Assembly: GCA_963693305.1 (NCBI GenBank)
Contig: OY855904.1
Coordinates: 36,089,417-36,153,416 of the forward strand
DNA: 64,000 nt
Direction: 5' to 3'
DNA from: Meandrina meandrites
Lineage: Eukaryota > Cnidaria > Anthozoa > Scleractinia > Meandrinidae
The notes under the pieces: model-generated
What the model was told of the DNA's origin: nothing
Database searches by the model: none
What the model saw: only the letters and a program-made list of their open reading frames with translations
Program-made: the position numbers and the translations under genes
Shown here: positions 18,440 to 31,800 of the stretch, in pieces
Numbering within the stretch: the first letter of the stretch is position 1
Layout: every line of letters begins with the position of its first letter

Positions 18440-19472
18440 GTGTGGTTCCAGAAAATATCCATACCCCCACCACGGAGGGAATTGGAAATTCCTGAGGGGT
18501 GGGGGGGTCAAAGGCCCAGGAAATTCCGGAGAGGAGGGGGGGTTGTTAGTGAAATTACGTTTCCAGATGGTCAAGTTCGATGCCATGCAAATTTGTTTCA
18601 AAATCGTTTCTTACCTACTCTGAAAATCTTTTACATAGAAAAAATAGCAGCCTAGGTTTTCGATACATGACCATATTACATTTTAAACACGTTTTCTTCT
18701 TCCTGAAAGCACAGTGAAAGCTAACAAGTTCACAGAAATCGTCCATGTTGATCCACGAATGTGACCGCCATTACTTGTACCAGTCCAAGTAAAATTGTCA
18801 CGTGGCTTGACCGAAATGCACTGGTGACTAGAGTTGTTTCTCACGTTCGATCGACAGAAAGTCGTCCTTGTTTGCGAACATTTGTCTGTTTATTGATGAT
18901 GAAAATAGTGTAACAATTTCAGAAACCCAAGAATATCTTGTTCATGTTATTTCTGGCTATTTGTTTGCAATTTTCCGGGTTAATTTGGCTTTCTCTACGA
19001 GTGTGTTTGCAATTTTGTGATCATGTTTGCGGTGAATGTTGTCAACAGTTTTCAATCCATGTTCTAATACATTTAGCAGTTTTCTTTTGGATTGGAATGA
19101 AAGGGGATGGATTGTTATACATCAAGGTAATCCTACAAGTGACTACCAGATGTTTTTTCTGCTTACTTTTGAAGAAATTACTGACGTATTTTTTGTCTTC
19201 AACAGTATGTATCGTTAAGACGGTTCGATCGATCGGTTGAACACTATAGCGATGTTTACAATGGAAGGCGGCCTAATGTTTAGAACATTTGCACAATTTC
19301 TTTTTAAATTGCTTTTTCCAGAGGGACAGGGGGGTATGAAAGAAACTTTTGGAAATTCTGGAGGGGAGGGGGGGTTTACTTTCCTTCACAAAAATGGAAA
19401 TTCCGGAGAGGTGGGGGGTCTTAGCTGGAATTCCCTCCGTGGTGGGGGTATGGATATTTTCTGGAACTACAC
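18440..19472. mobile_element. MITE-like element, copy 1 (GTGTRGTTCCAG ends)
   Basis: The left end gtgtggttccagaaaatatc and the right end gatattttctggaactacac are inverted repeats extending about 45 bp through the purine/pyrimidine-rich ccctccgtggtggggg block. Flanks share tgtatt (18434-18439 and 19475-19480), a possible 6-8 bp target duplication. Related copies lie at 23965-26007 (inverted) and 43150-43660 (partial). Open frames inside are not recognisable proteins. Confidence 0.8.
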
Positions 19473-19839
19473 ATTGTATTATTTGGTGGAATTTTGGAAT
19501 TGTAAATTTTGAGTCTAATTTTTATGTATTAATTTCAACATCTTATGGAAAGGAGTAGTTGAGGTGTTTCTCACCAATCTAACTCTTATTTTTTTCTTGT
19601 TTTACTTGGGGGATGCACTGGCTCGCATGCACTGATGGTGGTTAGGTTTGCGCAGCAAACTCCTCAAAGCCTTTTGGCCACATTGCCTTAACTTAGCGTT
19701 GCCTTAGCTTAAATATCACAAACACTAACTGGTAATTTTCCAAGGTCTCACAAACATTTGCTGACGGTAACTTTGGGTAACATCAGGGGAACCTCGCATT
19801 GAAATCAATTTAACTGCCTTTATGTGCTTAAAGTGTATA

Positions 19840-20636
19840 TGAAAGGAAAAATATTTTCTGCTTATTTGAAAGGCCTTTCAAAATACAGAAGAATGGCGTT
19901 TTTCTTTTCAAAATATCTTTTTTCGTTTCAGAGATATTGACATTTTTGTATTATGCAAATTAGATAAGTGATGACGTCATAAGATTTGCAACTAAAAAAT
20001 GGTAAAATACTGAATAAAAAATGTCTCTGGAAATATTGAAGCTGAGTTCTTGAAACTTGGCACCACAAATGTGCATCACAAAAGGAACAAAATGACACCT
20101 TTAGAATTGTTGCCATAGCAACTCTTTCAGCTTCAGTCTCTCTCTGTCAAAAAACCAAATATCCCCATTTGTGGCCTCTAAAGTGAGACAAAGGGTCCTG
20201 CTTGGAACAGACATAGTTCCCATATTGTCTTAATTCCCATCATAGGATTGGCTGTGCTAGATGGTTCTTGGTTTAAGACAAAAACTGGGAATTTCAGTTT
20301 ATATTGAGACAGCACCAGTGGCAAAACTGTTGTCATGGCAACAGCCCTAAGGGTGTCAATTTGTTTCTTTTGTGATGCACATTTGTGGTGCCAAGTTCCA
20401 AGACTACTGCTTTAATAGTTTTAGAGATATTGTTTATTCAGTATTTTACCATTCTTTGGTTGCAAACCTTATGACATCATCACTGATCTAATTTGCATAA
20501 TAGAAAAAATAAAATGCCAATATCTCTGAAGTGAAAAAAGATATTTCAAAAAGAAAAACGCCCATTCTACTGAGTTTTGAAAGGCCTTTCAAATAAGCAG
20601 GAAATATTTTTCATGTCATTATTATACACTTTAAAA
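19840..20636. repeat. Foldback element with ~290-bp arms
   Basis: The left arm (about 19840-20120) and right arm (about 20330-20636) are diverged reverse complements, for example cttatttgaaaggcctttca against tgaaaggcctttcaaataag and ttggcaccacaaatgtgcat against atgcacatttgtggtgccaa. No coding capacity was seen in arms or centre. Confidence 0.85.
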
Positions 20637-20894
20637 CAAAATATAGAAAAGGTATGGACACCTCACGTCTGCGCAAAAAGTTGAATGTGGTTAAACTTTT
20701 TCTGCAGTTACAAGCTGTTTGTATTCAACACGTAAAGCCAATCAGGCCTATTCTTGGTTTGCAAGTAACGGTCTGCCGCCATGTTGGTGTACATTTAATA
20801 ACAAAATATCTCTAGTTAGCGTAACTTCTTTTTTGTTCCACCAACATGGCAGCTACGTCTTCGTCAATTTAATCTCTCTGGATTGATTGCGAAA

Positions 20895-22097
20895 CCACAG
20901 GGAGACCACAATATTTGAGGAAATGAATAAATTGATAAAGAATAATATTATTCACGTGGTTTCCTGTGTTGTTTTTCTTATATGTACAGTAGGCGTCAAT
21001 AAACGCGACAGCACCGCTATCGTGTGCAGAGCTGCTCAAGTGCGCGAGTGGATCTGAAATATGCTAATTTTTTACCTACAATATTAATAAGTAACAAGGG
21101 TGGCAACTCTTTCACGAAATAATTTGAACACGCTGTGCGAAATCGCTTTAAACTTGCTTCTTTCGCACCTTTTTGCGACCAAAATCGACCCAAACGAAAG
21201 CTAGATAATTTGCGAATACTCTTACCTGACAGTCTCCTGGAAAGAAGCGATTTCCAGACAGAATTTGAGTTCCCTTTTAGCAGTTTTGCTCGGAGTTTTT
21301 TTTCGTTACATGTGCGGCCCGTTACCTTGGCACATACGCGCGAGATTTACGCGCCATCAAGTGCGAATCAGTGACGCTGCCTCCCCTGCAAAAATTTTTT
21401 TGTGCAAACACTCACCTCTCCCGGTCAGTCAAAATTTGCCTTTTCCGATCTAGTTCACGGCGAATTCACGGCAAATATTGCGCTTTTATATTGTGGCAAA
21501 ATGGTTGCGTGAAATTCGCGCACAACACATCGTTCGTGATTTCCGGACACACGCAAATTTTGACTGACCGGGAGAGGTGAGTGTTTGTACAAAAAAATTT
21601 TTGCAGGGGAGGCAGCGTCACTGATTCGCACTTGATGGCGCGTAAATCTCGCGCGTATGTGCCAAGGTAACGGGCCGCACATGTAACGAAAAAAAACTCC
21701 GAGCAAAACTGCTAAAAGGGAACTCAAATTCTGTCTGGAAATCGCTTCTTCTCAGGAGACTGTCAGGTAAGAGTATTTGCAAATTATCTAGCTTTCGTTT
21801 GGGTCGATTTTGGTCGCAAAAAGGTGCGAAAGAAGCAAGTTTAAAGCGATTTCGCACAGCGTGTTCAAATTATTTCGTGAAAGAGTTGCCACCCTTGTTA
21901 CTTATTAATATTGTAGGTAAAAAATTAGCATATTTCAGATCCGCTCGCGCACTTGAGCAGCTCTGCACACGATAGCGGTGCTGTCGCGTTTATTGACGCC
22001 TACTGTACATATAAGAAAAACAATACAGAAAACCACGTGAATAATATTATTCTTTATTCATTTATTCATTTCCTCAAATATTGTGGTCTCCCTGTGG
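20895..22097. mobile_element. Foldback transposon, ~545-bp arms, 5-bp target duplication
   Basis: It begins ccacagggagaccacaat and ends with the reverse complement attgtggtctccctgtgg. It is flanked by cgaaa at 20890-20894 and 22098-22102. Arms run to about 21440 and from 21556 and are almost identical; the ~115-bp centre differs. The mirrored open frames in each arm (for example 21265-21453 and 21455-21727) exist because of the palindrome. Confidence 0.92.
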
Positions 22098-22102
22098 CGA
22101 AA

Positions 22103-22619
22103 CCATCATAACCTTTCTAAAACTGAATAAGCTTAAAATCACATTTGTAAATTCAGTAAACTCTCACCTGTTCCTTCAGGTTCTTCTTGGAAAAGAAATT
22201 AAATAATTTGCTGCAAACAGAAGAATGATCTCATTAGATGGAGTCTGCTGACCAGACATCACAAAAAGAAATACTCCTCCTACCCTTGACTTTGAGTTTG
22301 ATGCTTGTGTTTTGACGTAAACAAGCCGGAGGCCGAAGTTCTAGTTGGTTTGGTGTTCTCCTTTCTCAATTTGCCAAGCTGTTGTGCGAGGTTATTTATC
22401 GGAGGGCCAGATGAAGAAGTATGGTTCTTGTTACCATGAAATGACATCTGTTACTTCCCGTAATACTGAAAACAAGATCTGGTACAACAACGACTTGCAC
22501 TCCGAGAAAAAGGAGAGAAAATGAACTTGGAAGCGAAGAGGAGCGCAGCGACCGCATCATACTCCCGCCAATCCGTGTGACCGTGTGTTGAGACGTTTTG
22601 TGGAAGCTTACATCATGTA
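22103..22619. other. Upstream flank of INTS3
   Basis: Non-coding apart from a leftward open frame (22396-22929) that overlaps the INTS3 leader antisense and has no recognisable domain. Base composition becomes more GC-rich toward 22650, as expected near a promoter. Confidence 0.4.
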
Positions 22620-22726
22620 CCAACCGCTCGCTAGTACCCAGCGTTCTGACCGTGAAAAGATGGCGGAAGCCACTTGTGAGTTCTTGAAGTGAGTTGGTGT
22701 CATGTTTATACGCTGTTTCTGTGACG
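22620..22726 (+). promoter_or_regulatory. INTS3 leader with YY1-like motif and small upstream ORF
   Basis: aaaagatggcggaagc (around 22656-22671) matches the YY1 core AAGATGGCGGC in all but one base and overlaps an ETS-type GGAAG. This combination is common at start sites of animal housekeeping genes. The ATG in it (22660) opens a 10-codon upstream ORF (MAEATCEFLK) that stops at 22690-22692, 34 bp before the INTS3 ATG. The start site itself cannot be placed from sequence alone. Confidence 0.5.
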
Positions 22727-22807
22727 ATGGAGGGAACTAATAGCAAAACGTATAAGTCAAGACTTTTTACATCAAATGTCCTTTTACAGAAAGATGAATT
22801 AGAGGAG
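22727..22807 (+). CDS. INTS3: INTS3 exon 1 (coding part)
   Basis: 27 codons starting [12 protein letters not shown] and ending KDELEE before gtgagt. The ATG is chosen because the human protein also has ...KDELEERLE at this exon junction and no closer in-frame ATG exists. It is much shorter than the human N-terminus, which carries Ala/Gly runs. Confidence 0.88.
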
Positions 22808-25800
22808 GTGAGTTTCGTAAAAAACAAACTTAATGGAAGACAAAATTTTTCGGATTTTAGATCCGTAGAAAAGCACTTGATAGTCTTTATAGAAATATAA
22901 TTAGGGTAGCTATATAGACAGCGCTTCAAGCTGCGACCATTTTGGTCGCCATGGCGAGTGGAAATAAAATTTGGCGACTAAATTTTCCACACAGGTCGCC
23001 AATTTGGCGACCAGGCTACGCATCAACATTTTTTTTTGCAGTTCAATCACTAAGCCAAACAAATTTGACCACAAAACTTTTCATTACAACTATTTCAATC
23101 GCCTATCTTACTTATCTGTGTGAGTTAAAGATACCTCATTGCTCAGACTCCTAATTGTGTTTTGATGCCTTCGGTCATCTATAAAGTTTGCAAACCACAT
23201 TTCTTTCCATTGTTTTAGTGTACTGTACAAGAATTAAACTTGTTTTGCATGTTTATCTTCCTTACCTGTTTCTTTAATCTTTTATTTACTTTTCTGCATG
23301 ATAATTGGAACAGTTCAACAAAAAAACTCTTCAACGCAAACGAAAATAACTACGTTGGAACGTTCTTCGAACGATTTTAATTCGGCTCATAATGGTCAGC
23401 GGTATTACTTCATGTAAGGCAACATAAGGTGTCCTGCTTTAAAAACGCCTTGATTTTTGGCGACCAAAATTTTTCTAGCGGCGACCATTTTACAAAAGAA
23501 AGTCGCCAAAAGGCGACTTCTGAAAAACTTGAGCTTGAAGCACTGATAGATAGCACCAGTTTTTATATAGGAAATAAAGTAAGTCTTTGTGAATGAAACA
23601 GTGCCAGACAAGTAATACTTACAGAGAATTTTTAAGATTCCAAATATGAAATTTAAGTCAGATAAAAGTTAGGAGTTCAAATTCAAAGCCCAACTATTTA
23701 AAGAAAATTAACATTCTGCAACTTCTATGAATTACAAAAAAGAAGCAAAAAAAAAATGCATAATAGTTTGGTAGTCTACAAAAATGTTGCTGACAAAATG
23801 TAGCTGAAACCAAATGCACTCCCATGAGTGTTTTTTTTTTTTTCGTTGAGATAAGGGACTAAGAAAAATTATGGGAAGATTAGGATAAGCCAATAATTTC
23901 AACCCATGGGATTGTAGGATTGATTGAAAATTTTAGTCTGGATGGCAGGATCCAAAACTCTTTTGTGTAGTTCCAGAAAATATCCATGCCCCCACCACAG
24001 AGGGAATTTCAGCTAAGACCCCCCAGCTCACCGGAATTTCCCTTTGGTGAAGACAGGGCCCACGCAGCAAGATTTTGAGTGGGGGGGCTAATAAGGTGGG
24101 GGAGCCAGATTTTTTTTCTTTTTTTTGGGGGGGGGGAGCACAGGCATGCTACCCTGGGAAAAAATAGGGTTTTAGTTACTCTCAGATATCGGAAGGTGGA
24201 TTTAATGTTAACAAACAGTGTGTTAAAGCGCAATGTTTTTACAACTTAAAACAGCAACGGACCGCAAACAACACTGGTGCTAACATGCCAGGATCTACAA
24301 GAGATTATTGCAATTTATTTGCGCTGCCTTCGAGCTGGCGTTGTTTAGATTTGCTACACCACGCTGATGAGTCCCAAAAAGGACGGAATGGCTGTCCGCG
24401 ATTCTAACCCTACTTTATCTTTCTGGTCGTGTTGGTGTCTTGCAAAGTTACTTTTTCACATAGTACTTATCGGCCTTGCTATATTATTGTAATGCTTCAG
24501 GGAAAAGCATACTAAACAATTAGAACCAGGCCTATAGATTTACTATCAAATCCTGCCTGAAGCAATTTAATTTACTCCAAATCAGTACTACTGCCATTAG
24601 CGTTTACAAACCAGGAATCTGACGATTTTTGCTATACTTCAGCTCAACATTGTAAACGGTACCAAAAATTTCTCTTTCTGTTATTGCTACAATCTGCAAA
24701 TTCGTTAGTGATGTCAAAAACCATTCTTCATGACTGTTTATCATTGTCAAGTTACTAAATCTCCCTTGCGTCATTGTTGGGCAAAATGTTTATTCTTTGG
24801 GCAGTCGAAACTGAATGATCATTCACCAGATGCACTCGATACATGATTAACCAATATGGAACTCAAAAACAAAATTTATGTTCAGTAATTGTTCGTTCAA
24901 TAATAAAAATAATATTTTTTTCCTTTATTTCTTTCTTTACTTGCTTATTTACTTAAGTTTTTATTATTTTTCTTTTTACTGTAAAAAGTGGGGGGGCTAA
25001 AGCCCCCCCAGCCCCTCCCTCTGCGCGGGCCCTGGAAGAAAAACAACCCCCCCCCCCTCCCCTCCGGAATTTCCAAAAGCTTCTTTCATACCCCTCTGCC
25101 CCTCTGGAAATTGTGCAAATGTCCTAAACATTAGGCCACTTATCAACCAATCAATCAAACCATCTTAAGATGATACATACTTTGAAGACAAAAAATACAT
25201 CAGCAATTTCTTCAAAAGTAAACAGAAAAAATATCTGGTAGTCACTTGTAAGATTTCCTTGATGTATAACCATCCATCCCCTTTCATTGCAATCCAAAAG
25301 AAAACAGCGATTTTAGGGGAAGTGTATTACAACATAGATTGGAAACTGTTGACAACATTCACCGTAAACATGATCACAAAATCGTAAACACGTTCGCTGA
25401 GAAAGCCAAATTGACCTGGAAAATTGCAAACGAATAGCCAGAAATAACCAGAACAAGATATTTTGGGTTTCTGAAATTGTTACACTATTTTCATCATCAA
25501 TAAACAGAAAACTGCTCGCAAACAAGGACAACTTTCTTTCGATCAAACAAGAGAAACAAACAAATCTAGTCACCAGTGCATTTCGGTCAAACCATCACAT
25601 GTGACAATTTTACTTGAACTGGAACAAGTAATGGCAGTTGCATTCGTGGAACAACATTGAGGATTTCTGTGAACTTGTTAGCTTTCACTGTACTTTCAGG
25701 AGGAAGAAAACCTGTTTAAAATATTATATGGTCACATACTGAGCCTGTATTGAAAACCTAGGCTGCTGTTTTCAGAGTAGGAAAAGAAAAAGAAAAGATT

Positions 25801-28800
25801 TTCAGAGTAGGTAAGAAACGATTTTGAAACAAATTTGCATGGCATCGAACTTGACCATCTGGAAATGTAAAATTCACTGACAACCCCCCCTCCTCTCCAG
25901 AATTTCCTTGGCCTTTCACACTTTCACATCCCCCCCCCCCCCCCCCCACCACCCTTCTGCAATTCCCAATTCCCTCCGTTGCGGTATGGATATTTTCTGG
26001 AACCGCATATTATGGACCCTTATGACTAAATGCTGACTTCCCTAATCAATTGAATTGAATCACTTGGCTGACATAGTTATAAGAGAGAACTCTCTTTGTC
26101 TTTTGCACAGTTGGATTCCATTAACTAAAAACTGAGTTGATAATCAACAGCAAGTTGATAATATTTCTTAGTTCCTTTCCCAGGTGGGGGATAGGGCCGG
26201 AGTCAATAATATAATGTACATACAGTGTAAATAAACCACTGTAGTTACAAATTAATTTTGAAAATCTGTTTTTTTTAGCATTAGCTCGTTTTTGCTCTGA
26301 AGAAGGGCTGTTACACTCTAAATATCAGCTTTTTATAATTTGCTCCAGCAGATAAGTTACCTTTATCAACTTCCTGTTGATAATCAACTAGTAAGTGTTT
26401 CACATGCCTGCGGATTCAGCACAACCGTTTCTTTAGAAACTAATTACTTTTTTATTAAGATTGTACTGCCGTAGTGCTTATCGATATTTATGCCATTTTG
26501 TTTTTCTACTGAACAAAATCCGGTTTTCAACAAAACACTGACACCCAGTCAGCTGACCCCTTACTGACCCCCCTAACTGACCCCCCTTAATATCACTGGA
26601 GGAAAGAAAAATAAAATGTCCAGCACTATCCAGTGAGGCTAATTCAAGTTCATTAATAAATATTAGGTTACCTGAAAGTTTCAATATGGTGGATGAGCAT
26701 TGCAGAAGTATGGCACTTTCTTCTTTCATTGTACAAGTACAGGTTTTGTGGATAAACAAACATGAAACAAGTTAGAACACACCCGGTACATTATCGAGGG
26801 TGTTCTTTGTACGCATTAAAAAGTAAGAAATTGAAACAATGATGGAAGAAACATCGGGAAATAGATGTAATACGAGCAGCAACTGAAGTCGTTTTAGGCA
26901 TGAAAGTTCCAGGTTTGTCAACAATTAATGTTATGATGTAATGTATATGAAATGATTCATATATGAACTGCGGATATATATGAAGGTGATATGTGATCTT
27001 CGCAGTGAATTTCCAATTTAAGCAATTGGAATAAAGAAGCCTGAAAAAAAAATCAGGGCTTCGACGGGATTTGAACCCATGACCTCCCCGATACCGGTGT
27101 GATGCTCTACCAACTGAGCTATGAAGCCACACATTGGGAGCGAGGTCAATTGTGAGTTCATATTTTTCCGTGAAAGGAGTGAAATGATGTAATGTATATG
27201 AAATGATTCATATATGAACTGCGGATATATATGAAGGTGATATGTGATCTTCGCAGTGAATTTGGCCCATTCGATTTTATTGTCTTAAATGTTTTCAATG
27301 ACCTTGAAACTTGCAGGCCATATAAACTGATGACAAACCTCGAGATTGACAAGTTTTTAAAAAAATTCATCGAGCGGTTTCCAAATGATTATCACATTTG
27401 TAGGTGTAGACCAAATTATTTACAAAAGTGGCAACAAGAGCACCTGAATGCACGCTCATCAAATCCGTTTTTTTCGCAATCGGTCATGGCGATCCCCATA
27501 ATTTTGTATACACAATTTTAAATGGCATCAAACTACTATGAGATGAAACTGCATCCCCAAAGCGCGTCGTGTTCTTCAGATATTACCCTATTATCTCAAT
27601 AGTATGTTTTTTACTGTATTTATAACCCTCGAAACTTCATCCCCAAAAATTTCAATAACGCTCTCACAGAATTTGTTCAAACTTTGCCAACATTGAGGCA
27701 GGTATAGGAGGTACATGCTCCCTTGAGCGATTTCCGAAAAAATCTCCTGGTGCCGAGCAATACGAACGAAATTGATAAACGTGATGACGTCATTACGTTG
27801 CTATGACAACTCCGATGTCAAAATAACACTGGTCATAACAAATTTTCACCTTTACCTAATTCAGCTGTGGTGATCATTTTTCGATGGCATTGTTAATGAC
27901 AGTCTGGTTAGTTCTCAAACTTGAGCGGTGTTGCCCCTAAAAAATCCAGTCGAGCCACCTTAATTTATTGTTTTCATCACTTACCGGTTCTTTTTCCATG
28001 GGACGGTATGAAAAACATGGCCGATGGTGTTCCAACTTATTTCATGCAACTTATTTATCCGCAAACAAAACGTACTTGTAGTGAAAGACCATGAAAGAAA
28101 ATGTGCCAGACCTCTGCAATGCCTGTCTGCAATATTGAAACTTTCAGGTAACCTTATTTGTTTATAAACTTGAATTAGCCTCACTGATAGTACTGGACAT
28201 TTTATTTTTCTTTCCCCTGATGATATTTAGGGGGGTAAGTAAGGGGTCAGTGTTTTGTCGAAACTGACAAAATCCAACAAATTTTACTTGATTGGTTTGG
28301 ATTGGATCGAAGTGTGGTGATTGAACTTGCAAGTTTGGTAATCAAACTCGCAAGAAAGTTCTGGTTTGATTATGTTTGATTGCTGAACCAACTGCAATAC
28401 AATCAAACCAATGGGTTTACTTTTGATTGAGTTTGATTGGCTACACTGGGTAACTTGATGTAGCATTACGAAGATATTTGACTGGGGCAGGACATACATG
28501 GTTCTCATTATTGACTTTTTTAACAGCTGTTATTTTTCTGTGTTTAATTTCAGAGATTAGAGAAGTGCCATAGCATTCTTACTGCAGTGATTTCTAACCT
28601 TTCAGAAAATGAAGCTCATGATGCTCTTAATCAAATGGTTAGCCCTGAAAGTTGCAATTCTGTGTAGTTATTTTCGAAAATTTGCTTTGATTACTGTCTG
28701 GACTAGAGTAACCTTATGCCTGTTGGGGTGGCTTTCTGGAACAAATTTGCATTGACAACAATATCTTAATTATTAAGCTAATTATAAAGCTTTGCTTTGT

Positions 28801-31800
28801 TTAAATCTGAGGTTAATTTGCCAGCAGATAATATACATAATTTGAAAGACTGATGCACAATGCTGATAAAAACACGAGGGTAGAAAAAGCCTTGTGAACA
28901 AAACTTAGTTGGGGAGGGGCTTATTTTTTATGTAATGTAATGTCAGTACTTTCAATAAGATTTCAAGTTGATGGTTGCCCTTTTGTGGCAGCCATCATAG
29001 AGCAACATACATGTAAGAAGCTGTATTTAAACACCTCACCTTTATAGAGACCTGCATGAATTTTAACCTCAACATACCCCCCCCCCCCCCCCCCCCCGAG
29101 CACTGGCAGGTACGTGCTGCATCTATTATTGAAAGAACTGCATGTCACTAAAATTGCCACAACTTGTCTTACAACATATGACATTACATGGTATTTTTAG
29201 TAACAAATTAGAGATTTCCATCAGGTTGTGATAAATATTTTTTATTAAAAATTTATTAAAAATGGTAATTGGTTTTTATTGCCAATTAGGTGTGTAAAGG
29301 TCCTCAACAGCACGAGGAAGCATCCCTTGGGCTGCTTTACATGATACTAGTGGAACCAGCTGCTGCAGCAAAGGTTTCAAATGAGTCTTTAGATGTTAAT
29401 TAATTAATTAATTAATTTATTTATTTGGTTTAAAGGGTTACTGAAACGAAATTTTCGTATTGTTTTTTATTTGCTCAATTTATGGTTTCGAACCTGCTTA
29501 AAATCACCGTGACCTTTATTTTTAAAAATACGCAGCAGAAAGTGCTCGTTTTGGCGGTCAAAATCCGCTTTTTGGAGCCAAACCATGTCCAGGACCTGGA
29601 GTCAAGTTTAGCAACCTTGTGACGTCAGTGGTTGTGTACATGTCGGGAGCGTGATGGATTCTCTCATTTTCATTAGAATTAATGTGTGTATTAATTTTTC
29701 CTGATCCTCAAACTTTCAACCTCCTAATTTTTGTCTAGACACAAACGGAAAATGCGCAGTGTAGACGTCTAAGAGAGCATTAACTTTCTTTTCTTCTTTA
29801 AATGAGTGCAACAGATAAGAATTGATGGTCCACATTCTCGGGTACAGCGCATCGTTGAGCCGCACAATCGCAGGTTTTTCTACGACCAGTCACGGTCTGT
29901 AAGGCTTGAGTTGAATACTCAAAAGGCGTATCAATGGTTAGGAAAGTGGACTCTTTGCTGGGTTAGCCCAAGAGGACTACAAAACTTGTGATGTCCTTGA
30001 TCGAGGGTCGTCTTTATGTTAGCACAGGAGTCAAGTGTTGTGGAAACCAGCAGGAATCACGCACTACTCTTTCATTATGAAGTTATCGTTATACCCAGTA
30101 CATGTGCTTGTGCATGATTTACAGTCGATGGCAAGCTTTAATATATCTATTTCGTTTAAAAATCGTCCTTAATAGATTTGAAAACGTTTTATTTCAGTTA
30201 TAAATTAAATAAGCAATGCATGAGAACATAAAAAGATTAGATTGTTCAGCTGGAAATAAACAATAAGAAAGGAATTTGAATTAATTTGCATATCATTCAA
30301 TGTCAAACCTCACCCTCAACAATGTCACGCTTTCTCTCTTGGACATAATGGACGAAAATCTTTGTTTTGTTTGACAGAAGACTTGTTTCCATCGTAAAAT
30401 GGTTTACGATAATTACCGCTGTTCCGATAGACTGCAAAGTTGAGCTTAGATTCAGACAAGAACGCTAAATGTGTAGTTAGAGCAGCGTTCCGTTGCATGT
30501 CAATTGGAAAATGAGCATCCGAAAAGTAATATCTTTGAAATACAAAATAGGGTCATTCCCTAGAAAGCTTAACGAAAAAATGAACAAGTGAAGCCAGAAT
30601 TCGACTTGATCATGCAATGCTTAGAAGGATACGAATATGTGTTTCACAGTCAAAACCTTCAAGGTCAAATGACCTGGAATACATGTATACACTGACTGTA
30701 TAGAAGCAAAAACTAAACTTCCGATGCAAATTTTGTCAAGAATTGCATCGTATCCAGAGCTCTTGTCCAAGTAAGCTATGCTTTCTAAAGTCACTTCTCT
30801 AAGTTTTATGCTTATTGCATTCAATGGCTTTAGTTGTTGCAGTAGATGCCATTTCAATTCGTGTTCTTGTCAAGCAGTTTCAACAACTCGGTACAGCGCA
30901 CTCTTTCGCTTGCGTAGAACTGAATATCGTGAAAATATCCAAACCGAACAGAAAAGGCCACAGAATCGAGCCAATTCGTAACTTGTTTGTCAGGCTAACT
31001 GTTCTTGACTTCCTTGCAGCTCTGAGGTTTCTAAAACATAAGATTCTAGGGCTTAAACCACCGGCCACATCTCTTATTTTCACTCTTGATTTTTGGCCCG
31101 GCACAAAATTAACACAACCAGTGACTTCACAAGGCTGTTTTGGCCGCGCCAAAATGGCCGCAATTTTCTGCCTAACCAGCCAACTTCGAGTGGCTAAAAA
31201 TGCAGATAATTTTTCACTCACCCAGTCTCCTAGCACCACACAAACACAGAAAAGATTAACCCTCCCCCCCCCCCCCCCCCCCGCTCCTCCACCCATGAAC
31301 ATAAAATGTCCAACTTTAACTTTTGATCACATTTGACACTGTTCCTTAATTAAAGCTAGCGATTTTCAAAGTACAGTATTTCAGCAGCTAATTCCATGAG
31401 TATACCATTTGGTTACCTTTAAATATCATGGGTGACAAATTACGCTTACAATCTTGTTTTTTTTTTAACTTGTTTATTGTAGCATCATGAACGAACCAGT
31501 TGGAAACGACGCCCCTGTAAAATGCTCAGAAATCTGCTCAATGTCATTTATGTTATCGCTTCAAGATTATAAGACGATCAAACAAACTGGCCAAGGTGAA
31601 ATTCAAGTGAAAATGTGCAAAGTTTAAGCTTTAAGACAACCCTGTATGCCATCTTGGCACTCAAACATAGGAAACGTTGCCATGGCAATTTTGTAATTTC
31701 ACATGTGAAATTATAAATTTGCGCTAAAATTTCGCGCCAAAATTAAGGAGTAATTTTGTCACCCATGTGGAAAGTAGAAAGTTACCCTTATTTTAAATAA

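Larger units (their letters stand above)
26520..28266. repeat. Foldback element enclosing tRNA-like repeat
   Basis: About 170 bp at the left (ending near 26690) and at the right (about 28130-28266) are reverse complements: caaaacactgac against gtcagtgttttg, ggaaagaaaaataaaatgtc against gacattttatttttctttcc, and caggt/acctg blocks. The interior carries the tRNA-like sequence and its 80-bp direct repeats. Boundaries are approximate. Confidence 0.75.
22808..28553 (+). other. INTS3 intron 1, filled by mobile elements
   Basis: It holds the elements at 22919-23545, 23965-26007 (with 24054-25034 nested) and about 26520-28266, plus ~250-700 bp of plain AT-rich sequence between them. No gene other than INTS3 was recognised. 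Confidence 0.7.

Noticed and set aside
18938..19240. 100-residue frame inside the 18.4-kb repeat
   Set aside because: Cys/Leu-rich, not conserved as a frame in the other copies, and within a MITE-like element.
21265..21727. Mirrored frames beginning MSSLLAVLLGVFFRYMCG on both strands
   Set aside because: Produced by the palindromic arms of the foldback; no domain.
26791..27132. 113-residue leftward frame with [19 protein letters not shown]
   Set aside because: It is translation through the tRNA-like repeat; the same peptide string arises wherever this tRNA-derived sequence is present.
30815..31336. 173-residue plus frame and overlapping 140-residue minus frame
   Set aside because: End in poly-proline or poly-glycine from a C run, no recognisable domain, and lie in an INTS3 intron; possibly old transposon sequence but not supportable.
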